A stretch of DNA of 64,000 bases from Geosiphon pyriformis (lineage: Eukaryota > Glomeromycota > Glomeromycetes > Archaeosporales > Geosiphonaceae), in the NCBI GenBank assembly GCA_016748015.1, contig JAAOMT010000201.1, positions 260,336 to 324,335 of the forward strand. Reading direction: 5' to 3'. The stretch's first letter is position 1. Each line of letters opens with the position of its first letter. Positions 54,871 to 64,000 of the stretch are shown in pieces. Position numbers and translations under genes: made by a program. The notes beneath the pieces were generated by a model, which ran no database searches, was not told where the DNA came from, and saw only the letters and a program-made list of their open reading frames with translations.

Positions 54871-55400
54871 CTCATAATTCTTATTATTAATTATATATTA
54901 TTATTATTTCGATTATCACTTATTATTTAATCAAATTATTAATTATCATCATTCAACCAATAATCCAATTTGTACCATAGAAATTAAGATGATCAAATTA
55001 CACAATACTCTGAACCATTTAACATAGTCAGAATTTGTCAAAATTAATGGAAATTGGCCGAAATAATCAATAGTTCAGTGAAATAACTTGTAGTTTGCCA
55101 AAATGTATCTTTAGTTCACCCAAATTGTAGAAAAGAGAAAAGTGCAAGTTCAAAGACTAGTACTACAACAAGTTGTATAAAAGAAGAGCTTCTCTTTTCA
55201 AGAAAATATATTTTCTTATAGTATCTTATCATAGTACTTTACTTTAGATATCTTAATTAGAACAAATCACCTTTTACATATTCAAATAAAAATTAAATAT
55301 TTGAAAACCAAATTCTTTGATTATTGTACTTGAAATTTTCTTAACACAACTAACGTTTTGAAATTGATTAGCTACCAATTTCAGTTATCTGTTAGTAACT
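54871..55400 (+). repeat. possible LTR of an unrelated retroelement
   Basis: AT-rich stretch with a TATA-like GTTGTATAAAAGAAGAG (about 55162-55178), A-rich polyadenylation-like signals and an end TTCTTAACA near 55344, followed by leader-like sequence. No second copy is in the window, so this is only a suggestion. Confidence 0.3.
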
Positions 55401-56880
55401 CCAGGTCTGGATAAAAAACGTTTCCCTTGATCAAATTTTATTTCTTTTATTTTTCTTTCTTTTCTTATTATAATTATTAGGGTAGTCTATAGATGAGATT
55501 CCTGTAGAAGAGTTGACTTTTACAGCAAAGTAACTACACATTTTTTAGTGAGCTTCCAGATAAGCAATTCTTGAGAAAGAGTTGACATTTACTACAACAT
55601 AACTACATAAAGCAACTGGCAAGGAATTGGTTATTCTACTTATAAGCCCAGCAGTTCAAATTATAGGAGATAATTTGAAGATAAATTCAGTTACTGAAGA
55701 TCCAATTACTTCTTAAGAACATGAATTCACAGCAAATCAACATTAACAACATTTAAGAAAAGAGATCAAAAACCTCCAGTAATAACATAAAAGAATCTAA
55801 ATTGGTTTTACCAGATTTTAGAAAGTGTTTGTGAATAGAATAATATTAAATTGTGAATATTATTAAAAAAAAGTTGCTTATAATGTTTTGGATTAAGATC
55901 AAAGAACATGTTAGCATTACAGAGAACAAATATACTGATTTACTTGTCTCTAAAACTTGTTTTTCTGATTTAATCTTCCCAATAATAGTTATCAAACTTT
56001 TTATATAGTTGGATAATATAGTGTTATTTTACAATATTTACTATTATGTTAAGAATTTTTATAAGACTTTGTGTCAGACTAGGTGAGAAAATAGATTAAA
56101 ATCTAAGGTGGTTAATATTTGTAAGGTTTAAAAAATTGATTAAAAAAAGACTTTTGAGATTTGACATTTCAATAGAAACATGGCTTTTGGTTCTATGAGC
56201 CAATTTTTTACTGCTTTACAAACTTATTTCATAAAGACTTTACATAAGTGTCTGCTGGTTGCTGTTTGAAAATGTATATTGTTTTTTATTCGAATATAAA
56301 ATATGTATTTTGTAACAGAATTGACTTATCTGATCATGCTTTTGGATGTATATATAATTATAATACTTATAACACAATTTTGATGGAGTTTGAAGAATGA
56401 TAAATATTAATGTCTAATGTGGTTAGATTATTTTCTGTAGTCATTCAGAATCTGTGTTTTTGTGTAAAAAATGTTAATTTGTATTCTACTCTGATAAAAG
56501 ATTTTATGCCAATAAGTTGGTACTGTTTTTGGTAATTTAGAGCAAATTAATATGCAGATTGTTAATTTTGTTAGAAGTTTGGCATTGACTTACAACTCTA
56601 AAGTGTAGTGTTACCAGTCTGGACATAAGACCAACATGAAAAAAATTGGTCTTGTATCTATCAATGATAGTGTTTTATTTGTTAATGTCAATAATATAAA
56701 CAAATTAAGTGATAAAGTAATTATACTGTTTAGTATTTTGACCTGTGTTCTAAATGCTTGTTTTTTTTGGATTTAGTTAATAATATGATAATAATTGCTA
56801 ATTTGTAATATAGTCTTATCTGACCTAAATGGCTAGTTATATGTAATAAGTATGTAAATTACATTTAATTTACAATATAT
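55400..56880. other. decayed sequence, no gene recognised
   Basis: Includes two imperfect copies of an AGAGTTGAC-T-TTTAC...GTAACTACA unit (about 55510-55615) and scattered short frames. It may be transposon debris downstream of the possible LTR. I cannot name anything in it. Confidence 0.4.
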
Positions 56881-57390
56881 ATATGTTGTATATTCTTAGA
56901 TAGCAATTGAGTTACATTTGTTAAACTAAATAAAAAAAATATTTATTTATTTATTAAATAAAATTAAATAATTTAATATATATAATATTAAATTTAATAT
57001 TTTAAAGTAAAAAATTACAATTTTTTTTAATTTGTTAATTTTTTTAAGTTATTAATGAATACATAAATATTAAAAAACAATAAATTTTTGTTATAAAATT
57101 TTAAATATATTAATTAAAACATAAAATTATAATAATTCTATTATTTTTAAATTTTTAAATTTAATAAAACTAATTTTATATAATAAATTCATGCATATTT
57201 AATTTTTAATTAATAAAGAAATTTAATTAAAAATAATAAAGTGTTTTTTATATAATTAAATATAAGTAATTTCTTAAATATTATTTTCTAAATATATATT
57301 TTTTATAAATATAAAATTATTATTGGTTTATAATAAAACTAATAAATAAGTACATATTTTTTAATTTATTTATATTTAATATTTTTTTAA
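56880..57390. other. almost pure A/T block
   Basis: About 500 bp made nearly only of A and T (TTTATTTATTTATTAAATAAAATTAAATAA and similar), more extreme than any other part of the window. It directly precedes the 5' end of the LINE. No ORF. Confidence 0.8.
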
Positions 57391-57532
57391 ACTTCTTTCT
57401 CTTTTTTATCCAAAATTCCCAAAAAAGAGTCAAAAGTTTTTTCTAAAAGAAGTTTTTTCCACAATTCAGTATGATAAATCTAAATCTTTTATTCTTAACT
57501 ATAAGACCACTGTTGGCTGTAGTATTGTTGTT

Positions 57533-59328
57533 ATGAAGAAGGCTGCTAAAGTTCCTGTTTCTGGTAATGGCTTCAGATCTGTTCTTCTAAGGAAAAAGAG
57601 AAAAGAGGGTGTTTTGGAGGATGGTTCTGGTGGTAAAAATGTTGGTCCCAAAGTTCAAAATAGTCATTTATAGGATTCGAAAACTGGTGACACTACTGAA
57701 TCTGATAGTGTTGATATGGAAGAGGAATGTTTGGTAGAAGAGACAAGTTTTGACTATGGCGAGGGTAGTGCTCTTGCTAGTGGGAATCCTAATCTAATAC
57801 CTACTGATTCAAAAATTAAGACAAAGAAGACATTGGGCAAACCACTAAGTAAAATTAATTTTTTATTAAGTGAAGAAGAAAATGATGTTCTCTTGGATGC
57901 TTCTTTGGAACTTTCCCCACCTTTGAAGAATCTGGTCAACATTTTTCTTTGCAAATCTTTTGCCTTGGATATTGGATTGGACAAAGTAGTTGGAAAATCA
58001 TCTTATAAGAAGCTTCAAGTGGTTAAAAGGTTGTTTGCAAAAATCAATGGTTTTGGGAGAGTTTTTACCCCCTTAAAATTTGCTGGAATTATCAGAACAA
58101 TGTTTATTTCCGAATTGAGTTTGGTGCAGGCTTCTAAAAAAGCTAAAGAAACAAAAATTTTGGTAAATACTGATCTCAAAAAATCATCTGAACATTCAGA
58201 TTGGGCTGTGGTGCTGAAGGAAATTTCAATTGAAACATTGGTTGTGGCTGTGCACACTGCTCTGTCCAAATTTGGATCAATCAAGTTGATCAAAATGCAA
58301 CTGATAGGGCTGTGACAAAAAGCAGTGGTTGAATTTGACCAGATGAATCATGCTGATTTGGTTGCAGCAAAATAGTCTATCCTAATCAGAAAAGATGCAG
58401 TATGGATTGCTAAATCAGATGTGGACAAAGATTCATGGGATGCAAAAAATGTTTACAAGGCCTTTTTGTATACTCTACCAATGGGGATTAATGTACATAA
58501 TATTTGGAACTATATTATTTCAGTAGGTGAGAAAACTTGTGTCATAGATTGGTATCCAGTTTCTTATGCCCAGGCCAGATGTGCTTCTGTTTGTTTTAAG
58601 TTTGCTGAATCTCTGGATGCTGTTATAGAAACCATGCCTGTTTTGAAAGGGGCCAATCTATGATAGTCTTGTCTTGTTTCGGTAAAGTGTGTTGAGTATG
58701 GGAAAATGTGTCATACTTCCTTATTTTGTTCTGTTGACATAAAAAAAAATGCTTTTTCTGGTGCTTTCTTATGGAAAACTCTGTCAGATTCAGATAAAAG
58801 CAGGCTGGCTATCATTTATGCCAAATGCTTAGCTCCAGTTGCTTATCTGGTTTCTTTTGAGAATGTCTCCTGAGCATAAATTGCTGGTGAATTTCCCTTT
58901 TCTTCTCTCCTTGTTTGAAATGGTTTATTGAGTGCAGACTATTCTTCAGAGTTGAAGTCTGCCCTACTGGTTTCGTCAGATGTCAATAATAGGTTTGCCA
59001 CTCTTGAGCACAGTCTTGTCAGCCTTGTAGAGCACATTGACAAGCTGGCTAAGAGGTTAGACACATCTGGGCCAACAGTTTCTCAGCTTAGCCCTAGACG
59101 TCAGTCATTGGTGATCCCTTCATCACAGAATTAAGGGTGGATATAGTAATAAGTGAGAGTTTGGGTGTGGCCACTAGTGGTGAGACTGAGGTGAGAGTGG
59201 TGATGTTTGATTCCTCTGTTATCAAAAAGTTGAAGAACACTTTGCACAATCTGTCAATTATGGTCATGGGCCTTTTGGCCAAAATAAACAATGCTGGTTT
59301 GGTTCTTGCTGCTCTCTCTTTTCAATGA
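57533..59328 (+). pseudogene. LINE ORF1 (nucleic-acid-binding gag-like protein)
   Basis: ATG at 57533 (MKKAAKVPVSGNGFRS). The frame holds through pieces 57716-58315, 58421-58663 and 58928-59134 with in-frame stops (57670, 58313, 58376 and others), then shifts once before 59137-59328. The middle part (about 58120-58660) resembles an RRM/DUF4283-like fold (WAVVLKEISIETLVVAVHTALSKFGSIKLIKMQ), and near 58680-58720 KCVEYGKMCHTS is a degraded zinc knuckle. It would coat the element RNA. The stop at 58313 is at GL*QKAVVEF, expected Trp. Confidence 0.75.
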
Positions 59329-62300
59329 CTAAGCTAATTTAGAAGGTTGCTACTTGTAATGTTCAAGGTCTCAATGTCCTTGCCAAGCAAGAAGATGTTG
59401 TTTGTTGGCACAAAAATTTGGGTAACATGGTGTCTATAATTACTGAAATGAAATTAAAGCCTGGTGTCAGACCATAGATTATAAACAAATTTGAAAGTGT
59501 GCGCATTTTCACATCTGGTCTGGATAGTGGGTTTCTTGGGGTGGAGGTGGCGATAATTATGAACAATTTTCTGGCTCGACATGTTTCTAAAGTGAAGAAG
59601 GTTCTTAGTCACATTGTTTCAGTGCACCTTCTATTCAAGAGTAGAGTTTCAGTCTCTATTATTGGTTTGTATGCTTGTGTATCTTTGGGTGACCATTTTA
59701 GACAGGCATTCTGTATTAATTTTTTCATAGCTTAAGTGGTCAACTCCAGCAGTTTTGTTGTTTTTGGTAGTGACTTTAATGAAGGCAAATCTATAAAGAG
59801 TGCAAGTTATGGATTTTGTTTGGGTCTGGGCTTAATCAATTCCTTTGGTGAACACTCTTTAGTTAAGGCTTCTACATAGAGCAACTCGAAAGGCATTAAA
59901 AAAGTTATTAATCATATTTTAGTTAGTGAATCTCTGATTTTAGCTGTGGCTGGTTACAAGATTGAAGCTATATCTGAATTTTTCAATACTGATTACAGAG
60001 CTGTTTTAGTCTTGGTAGACTTAGGTGGGCTTTTGGACATTAGATTAGGGGGCTTGCACAAACAAGCGAATAAAAATTGTTAGAAATTCAAGCTGAAGAA
60101 TGTAAATGTTAATGGATGGAAACATTTTGGGGAGTGCTCTTTGAACAATTTTTTGAAGGAATTAGGTGATTTTCATGCTGCAGAACACAATGGTGATTTG
60201 GAAAAAATGTGGGACATTCTTAAAAAGGTAATGATTGTTTCTGCTGATAAGATATTCTCTAGACTGTGGTTTAGTGAGTTTGAAGATATAAGAAACAAAG
60301 TGTCTTCAAAGTTCCAGAAACTGGAATTATTGATGCCCAAAATTGTCAGTAGTTTGAATTCAGGTTTAGTTTTAAAGACTAACCACTTGGTTGGCATTTG
60401 GATAAGCATGGATGAAAATGAGGCATCCATAGTTCATATAATGATTGATAAAGGTGTCAAAGTTGAGGTTATTTTACGTCAAATTTCTGCTGCCAAGAAG
60501 TATTATTGCAGATCCAAGTATCACAAGTCCAGAGTTGCCAGGAATAATTTCATCAAGGTGGCTGTATTGAAATGCATAAAAAACTTTTGTTCAAATAAAA
60601 GGTGAATGATAAAAAGCATTCTAAATTGGTCTTTCAGGAAGGTGGTTCTTGATCATTTGATTGTTAATGATGAGCTTATTTTGGAGCCTCAAACAGTCAA
60701 ATCTTTAATTGATACTATAATGGAGAGTTGAACAAAGAAATGCCTGGTTTCTGGTGTTTTGCCAAGTCATTGGTCTAAACAGTATACTCTCTTAGGTCAT
60801 GTAAATGATGATACATTTTCAGAAGTTATGAGTGATATTGGCAGGAAAGAACTTTTGCAGGTCATTAGGGACTTGCTGAATGGCAAGGCTGTTGGACTTT
60901 CTGGCATTCCCAATGAACTCTGGAAACACAGTAATTCTTCAGTCTTTGATGGTTTTTTGTGCATTTTCAATAGGTGTTTAATATCTGGAGGGGTTCCTAC
61001 ACAATGGAGAAAGTCCTGGGTTTTTATGATTCCTAAACCTTATAATTGGGAGAGCACTCTTACCAATATTAGACCAATAGCACTAATTGAGACTGCCCAA
61101 AAAATTTTGTCTAAAATCTTTTCAGACAGGATCTCTTTGGCTTGTAGCAAGTTTGACGTTTTGCAGGGTAACAATTTCTCAGTGTTGAAAGGCACTTCTA
61201 TGCAATCTCCTATTTTCACTGTTAGATTAATTGTCAAAGATGCTCTGGAGAAGAACAGGAAGCTGTGATTAGTGTTTCAGGATATGTGCAAGGCCTATGA
61301 TTCTGTCAGGTGGTCTTATTTGCTCAATAGTCTGGTCAAGATCAAAATGTGTCCTCATTTCATTAATTTTTTCAGTAGTATTTACAATGGTAGATACAAT
61401 TAAGTAATGATGGATTTTGGTTTGTCTGATGGTTATATTGTGTATAATGGTCTGAATCAAGGGGAAGTATTTTCTCCACTACTATAGTGTATCTTCTATG
61501 ATCCACTACTATGTAAAGTCAAAAAGCATGAACAATTATATAACTACTCTATGTGTTCAAAATTTTACACTAAGTCTGGAAAACCAGACCCCAACAATAA
61601 CAGGACTTTGTTTTTTGCCACAGGTGCCTTTGTTAATAATACAATCTGAATTGGAAACTGTTTGACAACAATACAAAATATCTTGAACATAGCCACTAAG
61701 TTTTTTTTTATCAATGACATTGCAATAAATACTGAGAAGACCATTGCTGTCCCCATCAATCAAGATGTCAGAGAAGTTAAACTTTTTATTAGTGGGTTAA
61801 GAATTTCAGTGGCCAAGAGGGGCAAATCTTATCATTATTTGGGAATTTTTTTGTCAACTGACAGTCTTTTTAAGCCAAGTTTAGCCAAAGCCCATAATAA
61901 TATAAAATTTTTTTCAAATGTAATATTGAGGAAGGCTATTACTGAGAAGCAATTTTTGTATTTGGTGTCTGCTGTTTTGCAGTCTATTATTTGTTACAGA
62001 CTTCAATTTAGTTTTGCATTCAGAAGTGTTTGTGAAAAATAAAACAATTTTTTGAAAAAAAAGCTTAAGTTCAAGGTGAACCTGTCTAGAGACTTTTCTA
62101 GTACAGCATTACATCATCCTGAACTATATGACCTGAAACGTTTTGAACAGATGCTTTCTGAAAGTATGCTGGCCAACCTGATCAATTTTAATAATGCTGG
62201 CAGAATTCTCGGTAGATTTTTCGCCCACAGGACAATGGATTTACAGGCTACTAGCTGGATGCCCCAACACTCTCTCTGTTTTCCGGTCACATTATCTGTC

Positions 62301-64000
62301 AGTTTTTTGGATTGCTTTTTGGCTGGTACTACACATGTTTTTGCTTTGTGCAAGACCTCCTTAAGTGGTTTTTTTTCAAATGTTTTTTAGGCTGAGAAAG
62401 ATGTGTCGATATTGGATGTGTTGGGCCTGATTAGTTACTTGGGTGTAAGGAATTCTCTTAGGAAATATGGCCTTATTTTTACCAACCAACTATTGGATCA
62501 TCATGGTATGTGCTTTACTTGGAACACTTTTTGTAGATGGAAGAGACTCAATTCAAGAAATCCAGTTCCTACCTGGTTTATATTCATTACTAATTTTGTT
62601 AAGAATAGTGGTTTGGGCAATGGAGTGTCTGTGATGTTTTGTTCTGTTTCTGCCAAATTTTTTTATAACATTCATTTTGCTTCTGAACATTTGGTGGTCT
62701 CTGAGTGTAGATCTATTGTAGTTTACACTGATGGGTCTGTCAAAGGTTTGGGTTCTATTGGTGCCTGTGGTGGCACTGCTGCCTATTTTCCTAAAGCCAA
62801 TGCTAGTATAGGTGTAAAAATTCTTGGCCTGTTGTCTTTAACACTAGTAGAACTGCAAGCCATTGCTTTGGCATTGGAGTGTGTATCTGTTTTCAGCGTG
62901 GTTACATTATTTACAAACAGTTAGACAGTGCTAAATATATGTAAGTTTGATGTGGGAGTACCTGGTCCTGATTTTTGCTGCAAATATTGGATAGAGAAAG
63001 AGCATGTTTGTCAGGTTGTTTCAAAGAAGAATCTGTTAGTTATGTGAAAAAAGGTTAAAGGACATTCAGATATTGTCAAAAATAACCGTGCAGATTTTTT
63101 TGCTAATGCAGCAGTTCTATTTAAGTCTGTACTGTCTCTGGATGTGCCATTTTGTTTTTTTCGGATTGAAAACAGGCCTGTTTCTGAAAATGCACATCAT
63201 TTCATCAAAAATTTGTTTGATGCCATCAATTTTGTCAGTTAAGAATCCAGTTGCAGTGCCAGCATTATTGATGTTGGTATTGCTGGTGATGTTGATATGC
63301 CTAAATTGTTCAGTGTTTGGCACTCTGATGGAAAGATCTGCTCCAGTTATACTAGTTTGTCTTTGGCTACTCTGCAGTCTTATTTTATGAAGGCTCTGCA
63401 TCGCTGCCTGCCAGTTGCTGTGAGGAAAAAGCTGTACAATCCCAAATATTCTAGTGTGAGGTGCATCAGGTATGGAATGGTTGAGGACTCTGATTACATG
63501 TTTCAGTATATGTATAATAATAACATCAGAAAATTTATACTGTTGTTCATTAACAAGATGTAAGATAAGATGGCTGGTGAATTTACTGTAAAGAGTAGGA
63601 TAGAACATTCTCTGCATAAGACTGAGTTATCTGGTGAATTGTACATGTTGTTGGCCAAGGGGTTTGTGTTGAAAAGCTGGGCTGCTGATGCCATTCAATG
63701 TCTTGGCTCTGTTTCTGGTGGCTGTTTGATTATCAAGTTGGTTTGCAGTCTTACAGAGAATCATAGAATAAATATATGGTTGCCTGCAGCCAAACTAAGG
63801 GCCTTCTATGAGAAACACAATCTCCTACTACAGGATAGATTTGTGGTGCTTTTGATTGCTGGTTTGTTGGATGTTTGGGCTGTTGATGTCATCTGTAGCT
63901 TTGGTGTTAGGTTGGGTATTCATGTAAGTTTTGGTTTGTGTTCCTGTCTTGTTGGATTGGGATTCAGTTCCTTGTATAATATTTCTTTAATAGATCTTGT
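59325..64000 (+). pseudogene. LINE ORF2: endonuclease, reverse transcriptase, RNase H
   Basis: Starts ATG at 59325, overlapping the ORF1 stop as ATGA. One reading frame carries all domains for over 4.6 kb, broken only by stops. AP-endonuclease about 59340-60060 (VATCNVQGLNVL, IITEMKLKPG, SGFLGVEVAIIM). RT about 60860-61790 (LLNGKAVGLSGIPNELWK, IRPIALIETAQKILSKI, QDMCKAYDSVRWSYL). The catalytic F-V-D-D box is F-V-N-N at 61629-61640. RNase H about 62700-63110 (VVYTDGSVKGLGSIG, LVELQAIALALE, KGHSDIVKNNRADFFA). From 63564 the frame is open to the window edge. Dead copy. Confidence 0.87.

Larger units (their letters stand above)
57390..64000 (+). mobile_element. LINE (APE-type non-LTR retrotransposon with RNase H), runs off the window
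   Basis: Two ORFs, ORF1 57533-59328 and ORF2 59325 to beyond 64000. ORF2 has AP-endonuclease, RT and RNase H, the order of I/Tad-like LINEs. The 5' end is near the A/T block. Inactivated by in-frame stops rather than by frameshifts in ORF2. Confidence 0.88.

Overview
The window looks like nuclear DNA of an arbuscular mycorrhizal fungus (Glomeromycotina; Rhizophagus, Gigaspora or a relative). I base this on recall of families: a lineage-expanded protein family with a PD-(D/E)XK-like core (11370-12842), an F-box/LRR protein of the kind amplified in these fungi, a LINE whose ORF1 and ORF2 wording is typical of these genomes, and a strongly AT-rich background crowded with Ty3/gypsy elements. The genus cannot be fixed from the sequence alone.

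Layout. 1-2872: remnants of two gypsy elements with LTRs. 1975-4016 and 12902-15524: two arms of a diverged inverted duplication (an LTR plus its flank). The left arm later took in a 748-bp solo LTR, the right arm a Tc1/mariner element. Between the arms lies a different, less AT-rich, gene-dense segment (4525-12863) bounded by 334-bp inverted repeats. It carries an archaeo-eukaryotic-type primase remnant, a Cys/His-rich small protein, an intact tyrosine recombinase, two small unknowns, an F-box/LRR protein, a triple-repeat protein, a TET/JBP-type dioxygenase remnant and a three-exon PD-(D/E)XK-like gene. This is the candidate unusual system. However, an N run abuts its left end and a perfect 19-nt Tn5/Nextera mosaic end sits just outside its right end, so its placement (and possibly its species of origin) is doubtful.

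15.5-53.5 kb is a nest of related Ty3/gypsy elements of about 10.1 kb: B (minus, 17315-19660 plus 29808-33247), with E (plus, 19661-29807) inserted in its integrase; C (minus, 33248-42339 plus 52517-53472) cut into B; and D (minus, 42340-52516) inserted in the 5' leader/gag of C. The shared architecture is LTR - PBS - gag (CCHC) - protease - Cys-rich modules - dUTPase - RT - RNase H - integrase - a third ORF - PPT - LTR. The dUTPase, the Cys-rich modules and the 3' ORF are unusual.

53.5-57.4 kb holds LTR scraps, an old LINE 3' end, a possible LTR/leader, unclassified decayed DNA and a nearly pure A/T block. 57.4-64 kb is a LINE (ORF1, then ORF2 with AP-endonuclease, RT and RNase H) running off the window. 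Most transposon ORFs are dead. Many lesions look like C-to-T or G-to-A transitions (Trp to stop, Arg to stop, Asp to Asn), suggesting deamination or RIP-like decay. The only genes likely to work in the host sense are in the central segment, and several of those also carry frameshifts.
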